Origin: Rhodospirillales bacterium
GTDB lineage: Bacteria; Pseudomonadota; Alphaproteobacteria; Rhodospirillales; Casp-alpha2
Direction: 5' to 3'
Assembly: GCA_017640505.1 (NCBI GenBank)
Contig: JAEPQO010000001.1
Span: 124,001-188,000, forward strand
Length of the DNA: 64,000 bases
The stretch's first letter is position 1; each line of letters starts with the position of its first letter. Positions 17,962-28,015 of this stretch are shown here, one piece after another. Both the position numbers and the translations under genes were made by a program. Under the pieces are notes generated by a model. It saw only the letters and a program-made list of their open reading frames with translations, searched no databases and was not told where the DNA came from.

Positions 17962-18996
17962 TCATCCCATCAAGAGGCGTTTCAGCGCCGTGTTCGCGTT
18001 ATCGACAATTTCCGCACCGTGCCTCTTGATCAGGCGCTCGCGGCCCTTGTCGGACGACAGGACCTTTCTGAGATCGGACAGCATCGCATCGAGCATGCGG
18101 CGGCAGCCCTGCTCGGCGAGCGACCACTTGGCCTCCGCCTCGGTCGCGCTGTCAGGCAACCCCGCAAGGTTCGAATTGACCAGCGTGATGAACCAGTCCG
18201 CGCGCTTGTCGAAATCGCTGAAGTGCGACGCGATGATCATCTGCGCATCGAGACGCACCGTCAGCGCATCCCGCTCTGTATAAAAACTGTCCCAGTCGAA
18301 GAACTCGCTGTCGCTCTCGCTTCTGAGCCGCGCCACGATGTTACGGCATCGTTCATCGTAAGCCGCAACGTTATCCGGCCCCAGCAGCATGCGGATCGCC
18401 ATGAAGTATCCCGGCAGCATGCGCCGCGTCACCGTCTTGCGGCCCGGGCTTTCCGCGAAAAGATGCGCAAACGGCTTGACGATCAGACGGTAGAACGGAT
18501 CGACACGTTCCTTGTCCCACTTCACCTTGTCGCGGGCATCGGCATATTCGTCGAGCGACGCTTCGATCTGCGCCTGCATCTCCTGCGCCTTCCGGTCGAA
18601 GCTGGACTGCATTGAATCGAGATCATGCATGCTCAACATACCGCCGTTCGACGCGGCCTTCTGTTTCATCTCATCGACGAGCGACCCCACGGCATTGGTT
18701 GCGATGGCCTTGCTCTGTGCCTTGGCGGACGCCGGGTTTTTCGGCTTGGGGGGTGACTGCGGCGCGGGCTTGGCCGCCGCCGGTGCCGCTTGTGCCGCCG
18801 GTGCAGGCTGCGCCGGTTGCGGCTTTTCCTCAAAGGCGCGGTCCATGAAACCGCCTTCCGTGACCTTCGGCTTGCCGTCCGGGCCCATTTCGATGATCTC
18901 GGCGCGCTGCTGCGACGGCTGCGCCTTCTCGCCGTACATAATGACTTCGGAGGTCTTGTTTCTATCGCTCATGGCGCGAGAAGCATACTTTGACAT
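17962..18996 (-). CDS. Uncharacterised cytosolic helical protein with Ala/Pro-rich linker
   Basis: About 344 residues if started at ATG 18996 (18972 is an alternative; neither has a strong ribosome-binding site). The N-terminal 60 residues are polar. An Ala/Pro/Lys-rich linker (PQPAQPAPAAQAAPAAAKPAP) follows, then a mostly helical region with a coiled-coil-like stretch (MQSSFDRKAQEMQAQIEASLDEY). The compact C-terminal domain includes RRMLPGYFMAIRMLLGPDNVAAY and a terminal RLIKRHGAEIVDNANTALKRL. No signal peptide or membrane helix is present. I do not recognise the family. It is convergent with pncB. Confidence 0.75.
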   Translation of the reverse strand: MSKYASRAMSDRNKTSEVIMYGEKAQPSQQRAEIIEMGPDGKPKVTEGGFMDRAFEEKPQPAQPAPAAQAAPAAAKPAPQSPPKPKNPASAKAQSKAIATNAVGSLVDEMKQKAASNGGMLSMHDLDSMQSSFDRKAQEMQAQIEASLDEYADARDKVKWDKERVDPFYRLIVKPFAHLFAESPGRKTVTRRMLPGYFMAIRMLLGPDNVAAYDERCRNIVARLRSESDSEFFDWDSFYTERDALTVRLDAQMIIASHFSDFDKRADWFITLVNSNLAGLPDSATEAEAKWSLAEQGCRRMLDAMLSDLRKVLSSDKGRERLIKRHGAEIVDNANTALKRLLMG

Positions 18997-19145
18997 GGCA
19001 TTTCTGCACAACGCCTGATTGGGCGGTGGCCGGGCGCCTTCCTGCTTGATCTTGCGGGCGGCGGGTGCCAATTGACATGAGGTGCCGGCCCCGCCTAGTT
19101 TCCGGGCGCCCTTGCAATGCATCCCCGTGCGTATAAGAAGTACCG

Positions 19146-20810
19146 ATGACCGATCGACTTTTAATTGCCGTTGCCCAGATCAACCCGACCGTCGGCGACG
19201 TCGCCGGTAACGTTGCATTGATCGAGAAGTTCGCGGCGGATGCGGCGGGTCTCGGCGCCGACTTGATGGTGGCGACGGAGCTCGCCATATCTGGATATCC
19301 GCCGGAAGACCTGGTGCTCAAGGAAGCGTTTCAGGACCGCATCGAACAGGCCGTAACGGATCTCGCAAGCCGTCTGAAACAGAACGGCGCACCGGCCGTG
19401 CTACTTGGTGCGCCGTGGCGTGTCGAAGGCAAGCTCTACAATGCCGCATTGCTGCTCGACGACGGCGCGGTCAAACACGCCCGCCTCAAGCACGAACTGC
19501 CCAACTACGGCGTGTTCGACGAGAAACGCGTGTTCGCGCCGGGGCCGCTGCCGGGCCCGATCCCGTTCCGGGATGTCCGTCTCGGCGTCATGATCTGCGA
19601 AGACCTGTGGTTCCCCGATGTCGCCGAGTGCCTGCAAGAAAGCGGCGCCGAGTTCCTGATCTCGCTCAATGGCTCGCCGTTCGACGTCAACAAGGTCGAC
19701 GTGCGGCTCAACACCGCGCTCGAGCGGGTCACCGAAACCGGCCTCGCCTCGCTTTACGTCAACCAGGTGTGCGGCCAGGACGAACTGGTGTTCGACGGCG
19801 GCTCGTTCGTCGTCAATCCCGACTACAAGATGGTGATGCGCGCGCCGTTCTGGCAGGAATCGCTGATGCTCACCGAGTGGACGCGTACCGCGGACGGCTG
19901 GTTCTGCGCCGAGACCGATGTCCAGCCGAGCCTGAGCGAGGAAGAGAACGTCTACCAGGCTATGACGCTGGGCCTCAGGGACTACGTGACAAAGAATGGC
20001 TTTCCGGGCGTCGTTATAGGCCTTTCCGGCGGCATCGACAGCGCCCTTTCCGCCGCCGTCGCCGTCGACGCGCTCGGCGCCGACAAGGTGCTGGCCGTGA
20101 TGATGCCGTCGCCGTATACGTCCGAAGAAAGCCTCGAGGATGCGGCGGCATGCGCGGAGATGCTGGGTGTCCGGCTCGAGAACATCAACATCGGCCCCGC
20201 CATGAGCGCGTTCGATCAAATGCTGGCGCCCGTCTTCGAAGGCCGCGATCCCGACATCACCGAAGAAAACATCCAGGCCCGTGCGCGCGGGCTTTTGCTG
20301 ATGGGGATTTCCAACAAGCTCGGCCACATGCTGCTGACGACCGGCAACAAGTCCGAGATGTCGGTCGGTTACGCGACGCTCTACGGCGACATGTGCGGCG
20401 GCTATTCGGTCCTGAAGGATGTGTACAAGACCGCCGTGTTCAAACTGTCGCACTGGCGCAACGCGCATCTGCCGCCGGACTGCTTGGGACCGGAAGGCAT
20501 GGTGATCCCGGAACGGATCATCACCAAGCCGCCGTCCGCCGAACTTCGCCCCGACCAGAAGGACGAGGACTCGCTGCCGCCCTATGACGAACTGGACGGC
20601 ATCCTGGGTGCGCTGATCGAGGACGAAAAGTCGGTCGACGACGTGGTATCGCTCGGTTATGACATCGATACCGTGAAGCGCATCTGGAAACTGCTCGACC
20701 GCGCCGAATACAAGCGCCGCCAGGCACCGCCGGGCGTCAAGATCACGCAGCGCGCTTTCGGCAAGGACCGCCGCTATCCGATCACCAACGGATTTACGAA
20801 ACAGATCTGA
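19146..20810 (+). CDS. nadE: Glutamine-dependent NAD+ synthetase
   Basis: 554 residues in two domains. The N-terminal carbon-nitrogen hydrolase (glutaminase) has the Glu/Lys/Cys triad in [26 protein letters not shown] and [13 protein letters not shown]. The C-terminal NAD synthase has the PP-loop [12 protein letters not shown] and the later [19 protein letters not shown]. It converts nicotinate adenine dinucleotide to NAD+ with ammonia channelled from glutamine. Its stop overlaps the cysS start by one base, so the two genes are translationally coupled. Confidence 0.96.
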   Translation: MTDRLLIAVAQINPTVGDVAGNVALIEKFAADAAGLGADLMVATELAISGYPPEDLVLKEAFQDRIEQAVTDLASRLKQNGAPAVLLGAPWRVEGKLYNAALLLDDGAVKHARLKHELPNYGVFDEKRVFAPGPLPGPIPFRDVRLGVMICEDLWFPDVAECLQESGAEFLISLNGSPFDVNKVDVRLNTALERVTETGLASLYVNQVCGQDELVFDGGSFVVNPDYKMVMRAPFWQESLMLTEWTRTADGWFCAETDVQPSLSEEENVYQAMTLGLRDYVTKNGFPGVVIGLSGGIDSALSAAVAVDALGADKVLAVMMPSPYTSEESLEDAAACAEMLGVRLENINIGPAMSAFDQMLAPVFEGRDPDITEENIQARARGLLLMGISNKLGHMLLTTGNKSEMSVGYATLYGDMCGGYSVLKDVYKTAVFKLSHWRNAHLPPDCLGPEGMVIPERIITKPPSAELRPDQKDEDSLPPYDELDGILGALIEDEKSVDDVVSLGYDIDTVKRIWKLLDRAEYKRRQAPPGVKITQRAFGKDRRYPITNGFTKQI

Positions 20811-22195
20811 TGACCACGCCGCAGCTCAAGATTCACGACACCCTCAGCCGCGAGAAACGGGACTTCGTTCCCGAGGACCCGGCGAACGTGCGCATGTACG
20901 TGTGCGGGCCGACGGTCTACGACCTGGCGCACATCGGCAACGCGCGCCCGATCGTCGTGTTCGATGTGCTGGCGCGCCTGCTGCGTCATATCTACGGCGC
21001 GGATCACGTGACCTATGCGCGCAACATCACGGACATCGACGACAAGATCAATGCCCGCGCTTTCGAGCGCGGCATATCGATCCGCGAGCTGACCGACGAC
21101 ACCATCGAGGTGTTTCACGCCGACATGGCGGCGTTGAACGCGCTGCCGCCCGACGTCGAGCCGCGCGCGACCGACACCATCGACGAGATGATCGAGATGA
21201 TCCAGGTGCTGATCGACAAGGGCCATGCCTACGCCGCCGAGGGTCACGTGCTGTTCAACGTGCCGTCGATGGATGACTACGGACGGCTGTCACGGCGCAA
21301 CATGGACGAACTGATTGCGGGCGCCCGCGTCGAGGTTGCGCCCTACAAGAAAGATCCCCGTGATTTCGTGCTCTGGAAACCGTCCGATCCGGACAAGGGC
21401 GAACCCGGCTGGCCGAGCCCGTGGAGCAACGGGCGGCCCGGCTGGCACATCGAATGCTCGGCCATGTCGAAATCGATCCTGGGCGAGACCTTCGACATTC
21501 ACGGCGGCGGTCTCGACCTGATCTTCCCGCACCACGAAAACGAGATCGCCCAGTCGCGCTGCGCACACGACACCAACGTGATGGCGAACTACTGGATGCA
21601 TAACGGCTACCTGATGGCAGAGGGCGAGAAGATGTCGAAGTCGCTCGGCAACTTCTACACGGTCAACGAACTGCTCGACGAGTTCCCCGGCGAGGCGATC
21701 CGGCTGCTGCTGCTCAAGACGCACTATCGCCAACCGCTCGATTTCACCAAAGACGGCCTCGCGGAAGCGAAGCGGGAGTTGGATGGGTTTTATCAGGCGC
21801 TTCGATCAGCGGGCGAATTGACTCGCGCCGTCGGCGCGCCGGAAGCGATCATTGATGCTTTGGCTGACGATTTGAATACGCCGAAATCCGTTAGCCTGAT
21901 GCATGAACTTCTCAGCGATGCGAATCGTGGCAACGCGGATGCACTGAATGGCTTGGTGGCAGGCGCGTCCATCCTCGGCCTGTTGCAGCAGGACCCGGAA
22001 GACTGGTTCAAGTGGCAGCCGAAATCGGCCGAGGGCGGGCTTTCGGATGACGAGATCGACGCGAAGATCGCGGCCCGCACGGAAGCGCGCGCCAACAAGG
22101 ACTTCGCAACGTCGGACGCGATCCGCGACGAGCTTCAGGCAGCGGGGATCATCCTCGAGGACGGCGCCGGCGGCACCACGTGGCGCCGCGGGTAG
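20810..22195 (+). CDS. cysS: Cysteinyl-tRNA synthetase
   Basis: 461 residues, the normal length. The HIGH-type motif is in [15 protein letters not shown] (the zinc Cys lies just before) and the KMSKS motif is [11 protein letters not shown]. Other zinc ligands appear in WHIECSAMS and the HHENE segment. It charges tRNA-Cys. Codon use changes slightly in the last 400 bases without breaking the frame. Confidence 0.97.
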   Translation: MTTPQLKIHDTLSREKRDFVPEDPANVRMYVCGPTVYDLAHIGNARPIVVFDVLARLLRHIYGADHVTYARNITDIDDKINARAFERGISIRELTDDTIEVFHADMAALNALPPDVEPRATDTIDEMIEMIQVLIDKGHAYAAEGHVLFNVPSMDDYGRLSRRNMDELIAGARVEVAPYKKDPRDFVLWKPSDPDKGEPGWPSPWSNGRPGWHIECSAMSKSILGETFDIHGGGLDLIFPHHENEIAQSRCAHDTNVMANYWMHNGYLMAEGEKMSKSLGNFYTVNELLDEFPGEAIRLLLLKTHYRQPLDFTKDGLAEAKRELDGFYQALRSAGELTRAVGAPEAIIDALADDLNTPKSVSLMHELLSDANRGNADALNGLVAGASILGLLQQDPEDWFKWQPKSAEGGLSDDEIDAKIAARTEARANKDFATSDAIRDELQAAGIILEDGAGGTTWRRG

Positions 22196-22202
22196 CGGCA
22201 AG

Positions 22203-22312
22203 CCCCCTCACCTGTCCTCTCCCCCGCTACGCAGGGGAGAGGGACTCACGCACTGACGCCCGGAATCACTAATCCCTCTCCCTCTCTCAGGGGGAGAGGT
22301 TAGGTGAGGGGG
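22203..22312. repeat. Paired intergenic palindromic repeat
   Basis: Two inverted units face each other: CCCCCTCACCT..CCTCTCCCCC and its near complement GGGGGAGAGG..AGGTGAGGGGG, each with an inner GGGAGAGGGA. This is the form of dispersed REP-like intergenic elements common in proteobacterial genomes. It sits between convergent cysS and a formyltransferase gene and may also act in termination. Confidence 0.75.
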
Positions 22313-22336
22313 TATCCTTTATTGGAATAGAGCGTC

Positions 22337-22939
22337 CTACCCGAACGCCCGGTAGCGCCGAACGATCTCTTCTTCGGTCATATCGGCTTCGATACCCTTG
22401 AGTCGCGCCGCCTGCGCCTTCGTGCGCGGTCGGCCGGTCCAGGGTTCGACCCCGCTTGGCAGCGGCGTATCGTCTGTCGCCAGATGCTTCGAGTAATCGA
22501 CGAACAGTTGCAGCACCTGGCGGAACGCCTCCGCCTCCAGGTCCTGGAACTTCCATCCCGGCTCGACGGGGAAGCGGCGCACCTCGACGATCGGACCGGT
22601 ATCCACCTCAACCGCCATTTCGTGCAGCGTGACGCCGAATTCCTGCGCGCCCTCGTAGATCGCGAACCCGGCAACATAGCTGCCCGGGTACTCGGGCGGG
22701 CCCGGATGAAAGTTATAGGCGGGTCCCGGCAGGGCCTGCAGGTATCCGGCGGGGACGATGACGCTGGTCAGAAAAGCAACCAGGCGCGTCTCCTCGATAC
22801 CGCCTGCGGCGAACGCCGCGTGCAGGCCATTGGCATCAAAAACAGGTTCAACGTTGAGCCCATCTGCGTGACGGACCAACAGTTCGCGCAGATGGGGTGC
22901 TTCGACTTCACCGGTCAGTAAAATTATACGTTTGGGCAT
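22337..22939 (-). CDS. Formyltransferase-family protein
   Basis: 200 residues, matching the N-terminal catalytic domain of methionyl-tRNA formyltransferase-like enzymes only. The catalytic Asn-His-Asp set appears as YNFHPGPPEYPG (Asn76, His78) and EVDTGPIVEV (Asp113), with GVTLHEM between. The C-terminal tRNA-binding domain of Fmt is missing, so it is probably not the initiator-tRNA enzyme. Substrate could be a sugar nucleotide or an unknown amine, with 10-formyl-tetrahydrofolate as likely donor. It is divergent from the PAS-GGDEF-EAL gene. Confidence 0.82.
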   Translation of the reverse strand: MPKRIILLTGEVEAPHLRELLVRHADGLNVEPVFDANGLHAAFAAGGIEETRLVAFLTSVIVPAGYLQALPGPAYNFHPGPPEYPGSYVAGFAIYEGAQEFGVTLHEMAVEVDTGPIVEVRRFPVEPGWKFQDLEAEAFRQVLQLFVDYSKHLATDDTPLPSGVEPWTGRPRTKAQAARLKGIEADMTEEEIVRRYRAFG

Positions 22940-23163
22940 ATCTCAACGCTAGCATGGGGAGCCCAAACCGGATAGATTGTTGACGTGTGATCGTCTGATT
23001 ATCGGAACGAATTCCGGAAAAGACGCGATAGATATAAGCCCGGCAACACGGGCGGTAAGTGCCAGAGGGTTACGGAACAGTCAGCGGGGGGAACGTCTGG
23101 CGGTACCGTGTAATCGTGATCGCCGTCCTGCAATTCTGGGGCCCGAGGCAAACGTCGATTCAT

Positions 23164-25470
23164 ATGGCGAGCGAAAACGACAATAACGAAGACATCCCGA
23201 AAGCGTATCTCGATCTCGTAAGAACGTTAACGCACGAGGTCCGTACGCCGCTAAGCACCATCATCGGTTTCGCCGACATGATCGAGAACGAAATGCTCGG
23301 TCCGCTTGGCAATCACCGCTACCGCGATTACGCCGAAGACATTCACAAGGCGGCTCGGGCCATCCTCGAGACGCTGGACGACGTGTCGCAGCCGGCCCAC
23401 TTTGCGAAATACCAGGAAGCCGAGGAAGACTTCCGCCACCTGATCGAGCTGGCCCCCGACCTGATCTGCATCTGCCGCGAAGGCCGCATCGAGCTGATCA
23501 ATCCCGCGGGCGCCAGCATGCTCGGCGTGTGGCCGCTGGAAACGCTGAAAGACAGGCTGTTCTACGATTTCGTCGACCCGGAATTCAGGGACATCGTCAG
23601 CCCGGACCTTCTCGACCTCGCGAAAGAAAAGCTGCGTGTGCCGATCAAGCTGGTGCGCTCCGACGAACTGATTGTCGATGTCGAGATCGCCGCACTGCCC
23701 TACAGCGCCACGGAAACCGAAGAGACCGATGCCGTCATGGTGATTGCCCGCGACGTGACCGAGCGGAACCGGGCGATCTCTGCGGTTCGCCAGCGCGAGG
23801 AAAACCTGCAACTCGTCATGGACGCGGTTGCCGACGGCATCGTGTCGCTGGACGAGCACGGACAGATCGAGATGGTCAACGAAGCCATTGAACGCATCTT
23901 CGGCTATGACGCCGACGCGCTGATGGACCAGCATATCGGACTCCTGATTCCGGCGCTTGCCGATACCCAGCCGCAAAGCTTCGTTTCCGACGACACGTCG
24001 GCCGGGGACGACTTCGGCCTCGAAAGCGATACCGAGATGACCGGCCGCCACATCGAAGGCCAGAACATCCCGATCGAGGTGGTGTTCACCGTATCGTCGT
24101 CGGCCGGCAGGCGCCGCTATATAGGCGCGGTTCGCGACATCACGTCGCGCAAGAATTACGAGAACCGGCTACGCACGCTGGCCACGCGCGACGAACTGAC
24201 GGGCCTTGCAAACAAGAACTTGTTGAGCGAACGCCTGACGGAGGCCATGCGCCAAATCGACATCGAGGGTGGTGGGCTTGCACTGATCTACGTCGACCTC
24301 GACCAGTTCCAGAACATCAACGACGCGTTCGGCCACGAAGTCGGCGACGAGGTCCTTCTGATGGCCAGCCGGCGCCTGCAGTCGTGCGTGCGCGACGGCG
24401 ACACCATCGCGCGCGTCGGCGGCGACGAGTTCCATATCCTGATGCCGGGGGTATCCGACGAAGACGAAGCCGCGCACCTGGCCGGCGATCTGCTGGTGGC
24501 ACTGTCGAGCCCCTACCTGATCGAGGGCCGCGAAATCTATTCGTCGGCCAGTATCGGCGTCTGCACCTATCCGGTACAGGCGGACACGCTATCGGAGCTG
24601 ATGCGCAACGTCGACACGGCGGCCAACAACGCGAAACGTGACGGCCGCGCCAACTACAAGATCTACACGCCCAGCATGTCCGAGGAGGTGCACCGCCGCG
24701 TCGAGATCGGTCACCAGCTGCGCCGCGCGCTGGAAAACGACGAGTTGTCCCTGACCTACCAGGCCAAGGTCGACCTGTCGTCACAGCGTATCATCGGCGC
24801 CGAGGCCCTGCTCAGGTGGTCCAACGAACAGCTGGGGGTGGTGTCGCCGGCCGAATTCGTGCCGATCGCCGAGGAAACGGGATTGATCGTGCCGATCGGC
24901 GAATGGGTGCTCCGCTCCGCCTGCCGCGAGGCGGCCCAGTGGCGCACCAGCGACGGGAGCCCGGTCCAGGTGGCGGTCAACCTGTCGGCGCTGCAGTTCC
25001 TGCATGGCGACCTGGTGGCGCGGGTCACCCGCAGTCTCAGGGAATCGGGTCTCGATCCCGAACGCCTCGATCTCGAACTCACGGAAAGCCTGCTCGTCGA
25101 ACGCCCGGACGAGACGATCTCGACCCTCAACCGCCTAAAGTCGCTCGGCATCTCGATTTCGATGGACGACTTCGGGACGGGATATTCGTCGCTCAGTTAC
25201 CTGACGCGCTTCCCGCTCGATTCCATGAAGATCGACCGCGCCTTCGTGACCGACCTGCCGGACGACCGCGACGCGGTTGTCGTCGTCCGTGCCATCGTCG
25301 GCATGGCCAAGCAGCTCGATCTTCACATCGTCGCGGAAGGGATCGAGACGGAACGGCAGATGGAATTCCTGCACGGTCTCGGCTGTCACACCGGTCAGGG
25401 GTACTTGTTCTCGAAGCCGGTCACCAACGCACAGTTCCAGGAACTGCTGCTCGCCAAAGCCGCCGAATAA
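23164..25470 (+). CDS. HisKA-PAS-PAS-GGDEF-EAL signalling protein
   Basis: 768 residues from ATG 23164. A histidine-kinase dimerisation/phosphoacceptor segment comes first (DLVRTLTHEVRTPLSTIIGF, His24) but no kinase ATPase domain follows. Two PAS domains come next (about 85-190 and 200-330), ending with the typical ARDVTERNRA and VRDITSRKNYE linkers. The GGDEF domain has ARVGGDEF and an upstream RDGD inhibitory I-site. The EAL domain keeps GAEALLRW, ELTESLLV, DDFGTGYSSL, KIDRAFV and VAEGIET. Both cyclic di-GMP synthesis and breakdown motifs are intact. No membrane segment is seen, so it is a soluble regulator. The lone His-box is unusual. Confidence 0.92.
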   Translation: MASENDNNEDIPKAYLDLVRTLTHEVRTPLSTIIGFADMIENEMLGPLGNHRYRDYAEDIHKAARAILETLDDVSQPAHFAKYQEAEEDFRHLIELAPDLICICREGRIELINPAGASMLGVWPLETLKDRLFYDFVDPEFRDIVSPDLLDLAKEKLRVPIKLVRSDELIVDVEIAALPYSATETEETDAVMVIARDVTERNRAISAVRQREENLQLVMDAVADGIVSLDEHGQIEMVNEAIERIFGYDADALMDQHIGLLIPALADTQPQSFVSDDTSAGDDFGLESDTEMTGRHIEGQNIPIEVVFTVSSSAGRRRYIGAVRDITSRKNYENRLRTLATRDELTGLANKNLLSERLTEAMRQIDIEGGGLALIYVDLDQFQNINDAFGHEVGDEVLLMASRRLQSCVRDGDTIARVGGDEFHILMPGVSDEDEAAHLAGDLLVALSSPYLIEGREIYSSASIGVCTYPVQADTLSELMRNVDTAANNAKRDGRANYKIYTPSMSEEVHRRVEIGHQLRRALENDELSLTYQAKVDLSSQRIIGAEALLRWSNEQLGVVSPAEFVPIAEETGLIVPIGEWVLRSACREAAQWRTSDGSPVQVAVNLSALQFLHGDLVARVTRSLRESGLDPERLDLELTESLLVERPDETISTLNRLKSLGISISMDDFGTGYSSLSYLTRFPLDSMKIDRAFVTDLPDDRDAVVVVRAIVGMAKQLDLHIVAEGIETERQMEFLHGLGCHTGQGYLFSKPVTNAQFQELLLAKAAE

Positions 25471-25559
25471 TCCTGCTTTTCCTGAAAGCTTGAGCATTCG
25501 GGCGGTTTTGGGCATTCTCGGCCCGCTTTTTCCCTATGGCCAAGGATTTGAGCGGAAAA

Positions 25560-27164
25560 ATGTCCGATAACCGCGTTTACCTGTTCGATACCACGCTGCG
25601 CGACGGTGCGCAGACGCAGGGCGTCGACTTCAATCCCGCCGACAAGGAGCTGATCGCGCGCGAACTGGACGGCATCGGCCTCGACTACATCGAAGGCGGC
25701 TGGCCCGGCGCCAACCCGACGGACAACACCTTCTTCGGCAACCCGCCGAAACTGAAGCGCGCCAAGCTAACGGCATTCGGCATGACACGGCGCGCCGGCC
25801 GCTCGGCCGAGAACGACCCCGGCCTGACCGCCATCTTGGAGCCCGACGTGCCGTGCGTCTGCATGGTCGGCAAGTCGTGGGATTTCCACGTCGATGTCGC
25901 GCTCGAGATCGAACGCGAGGAAAACGTCCGCATGATCGCGGAAAGCGTGCAGCTGGCGACGACCCGCAAGGACGAGGTCATGTACGACGCCGAGCATTTC
26001 TTCGACGGCTACAAGGCCAATCCGGAATTCGCGCTCGCATGCCTGAAAGCGGCCTACGACAACGGCGCGCGCTGGGTCGTGCTGTGCGACACCAACGGCG
26101 GCACCCTGCCGCACGAGGTCGAACGCATCGTCAGGGAAGTGACCGAACACGTGCCGGGCAGCCACGTCGGCATTCATGCCCACAACGACACCGGCAACGC
26201 CATCGCCAATTCACTGGCCGCCGTCAACGCCGGTGCCCGCCAGGTGCAGGGCACGCTGAACGGTCTGGGCGAACGCTGCGGCAACGCCGACCTGATCGCC
26301 ATCATTCCGTCACTGGTCCTGAAAATGGGCTTTGAGACCAACGTTACGCCGGACGACCTCAAGAAGCTCACGCACATTTCCAGGCTGCTCGACGAACGCC
26401 TCAACCGCCAGCCGGCGCGCGGCGCCCCTTACGTGGGTGAGTCGGCGTTCGCCCACAAGGGCGGACTGCATGTCTCGGCGGTCGAGAAGGACCCCCGCAC
26501 CTACGAACACATCGAACCGGGTCTTGTCGGCAACCGGCGTCACATCGTCGTTTCCGACCAGTCCGGACGCTCCAACATCCTGGCCCGGTTCCGCGAAGCC
26601 GGGATCGATGTCGATCCCAAGGACAAGCGCATCGGCCGCCTCGTCGAGGAAGTGAAGGAAAACGAATTCAACGGCTATGCCTACGACGGCGCGGAAGCCA
26701 GCTTCGAGCTTCTGGCGCGCCGCGCGCTCGGCTCCGTACCGGAATACTTCCGCTGCACCAACTTCCGCGTTATCGACGAGCGGCGCTGGGACGCGACGGG
26801 CAACCTGGTAACCCTCTCGGAAGCCACCGTGAAACTTAGCGTCGGCGGCGCGGACCACATGACCGTCGCCGAGGGGAACGGCCCGGTCAACGCGTTGGAC
26901 GCCGCCATGCGGAAGGTGCTGATCCCGATCTATCCGACGCTCGAAGGCCTCAAGCTGGTCGACTACAAGGTGCGTATCCTGACACCCGGCGACGGCACCC
27001 GCGCCATTACCCGCGTCATGATCGAAAGCGCCGACGGCAAGGGCGAGCACTGGTCGACGGTCGGCGTTTCCAGCAACATCATCGATGCGTCCTATAACGC
27101 GCTCCGCGACTCACTGATCTATCTGCTGTATCGCGACGGCGCCGAAGAACCCGCCGCAGACTGA
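25560..27164 (+). CDS. cimA: Citramalate synthase
   Basis: 534 residues from ATG 25560, chosen over 25536 because a GAGCGG sequence lies upstream. The HMGL-like TIM barrel starts VYLFDTTLRDGAQTQGVDF and continues with YIEGGWPGANPTD and HNDTGNAIANSLAAVNAGARQVQGT. A LeuA-type C-terminal dimer/allosteric domain lies after about residue 380. The DGAQTQGV and GGWPG forms are typical of the CimA group rather than 2-isopropylmalate synthase. It makes (R)-citramalate from pyruvate and acetyl-CoA, a threonine-independent route to isoleucine. Its stop overlaps the trmJ start by one base. Confidence 0.92.
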   Translation: MSDNRVYLFDTTLRDGAQTQGVDFNPADKELIARELDGIGLDYIEGGWPGANPTDNTFFGNPPKLKRAKLTAFGMTRRAGRSAENDPGLTAILEPDVPCVCMVGKSWDFHVDVALEIEREENVRMIAESVQLATTRKDEVMYDAEHFFDGYKANPEFALACLKAAYDNGARWVVLCDTNGGTLPHEVERIVREVTEHVPGSHVGIHAHNDTGNAIANSLAAVNAGARQVQGTLNGLGERCGNADLIAIIPSLVLKMGFETNVTPDDLKKLTHISRLLDERLNRQPARGAPYVGESAFAHKGGLHVSAVEKDPRTYEHIEPGLVGNRRHIVVSDQSGRSNILARFREAGIDVDPKDKRIGRLVEEVKENEFNGYAYDGAEASFELLARRALGSVPEYFRCTNFRVIDERRWDATGNLVTLSEATVKLSVGGADHMTVAEGNGPVNALDAAMRKVLIPIYPTLEGLKLVDYKVRILTPGDGTRAITRVMIESADGKGEHWSTVGVSSNIIDASYNALRDSLIYLLYRDGAEEPAAD

Positions 27165-27907
27165 TGACCGATACCTCTTTCGCCGTCATCCTGGTCGAGC
27201 CGCAACTCGGCGAAAACATCGGCATGTGCGCGCGCGCCATGTGGAACTGCGGCATCAGGGACCTGCGTCTTGTCAGCCCACGCGACGGCTGGCCGTCGGA
27301 AAGTGCGCGCAAATCCGCGTCCGGCGCCGACGTGGTGCTGGACAATACGCAGGTGTTCGAAACGACCGAGGACGCCGTCGCCGATCTCAATTTCGTGCTG
27401 GCGACAACGGCGCGCCCCCGCGACATGACCAAGGCCGTCTTCACCCCGGAAGCGGCGGCGAAGGACATGCGCGAACGCACGGCGGCCGGCGAGCGCACCG
27501 GCGTGCTGTTCGGCAAGGAAGCGATGGGACTGTCGAACGACGATGTCGCGCTTTCGGACGCAGTGCTGACGGTGCCGCTCAACCCGGCGTTCACGTCACT
27601 CAACCTCGCGCAGGCGGTGCTATTGATGGGCTACGAGTGGTTCAAGCAGGCGGATGACACGCCGGGCCGCGAACTGCGCATGCCCGGCGACACGCGCCCC
27701 GCCGGCAAGGACGAGATGCTGCATATGTTCGAGCACCTGGAAGACGAACTGGATGCGCGCGGTTTCCTGCGCGTGCCGGAAAAGCGCCCGACCATGGTCC
27801 GCAACATCCGCAACCTGCTGTGGCGCGCGGAAATGACAGAACAGGAAGTCCGCACCTTCCGCGGCATCATCAAGGCCCTGGCGACGTTTCCAAGAAAAGA
27901 CGGGTGA
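27164..27907 (+). CDS. trmJ: tRNA (cytidine/uridine-2'-O)-methyltransferase, TrmJ-type SPOUT enzyme
   Basis: 247 residues. SPOUT motifs are ILVEPQLGENIGMCARAMWN near the start, GVLFGKEAMGLSNDDV, and the knot segment VPLNPAFTSLNLAQAVLLM. The C-terminal extension with VRNIRNLLWRAEMTEQEV is typical of TrmJ, which 2'-O-methylates position 32 of tRNAs using S-adenosylmethionine. It follows cimA with a one-base overlap. Confidence 0.92.
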   Translation: MTDTSFAVILVEPQLGENIGMCARAMWNCGIRDLRLVSPRDGWPSESARKSASGADVVLDNTQVFETTEDAVADLNFVLATTARPRDMTKAVFTPEAAAKDMRERTAAGERTGVLFGKEAMGLSNDDVALSDAVLTVPLNPAFTSLNLAQAVLLMGYEWFKQADDTPGRELRMPGDTRPAGKDEMLHMFEHLEDELDARGFLRVPEKRPTMVRNIRNLLWRAEMTEQEVRTFRGIIKALATFPRKDG

Positions 27908-27924
27908 GGCGGGACACGTTCTCA

Positions 27925-28014
27925 CGTCATCCTGAACTTGGTTCAGGATCTATAATTTCAACCAAAGATTTTGCCGGGTTCGCATGGACCCTGAACCAAG
28001 TTCAGGGTGACGGA
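27925..28014. repeat. Inverted pair of palindromic intergenic repeats
   Basis: CGTCATCCTGAACTTGGTTC and the complementary GAACCAAGTTCAGGGTGACG face each other about 35 bp apart. Each unit is itself a hairpin (CCTGAAC TTG GTTCAGG). This is the classic alphaproteobacterial dispersed intergenic repeat. It lies between convergent trmJ and the GFA gene. Confidence 0.8.
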
Positions 28015-28015
28015 C

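Noticed and set aside
22337-22939. Methionyl-tRNA formyltransferase (fmt)
   Set aside because: The catalytic Asn-His-Asp set fits, but the C-terminal tRNA-binding domain is absent and no def gene is nearby, so only the family is called.
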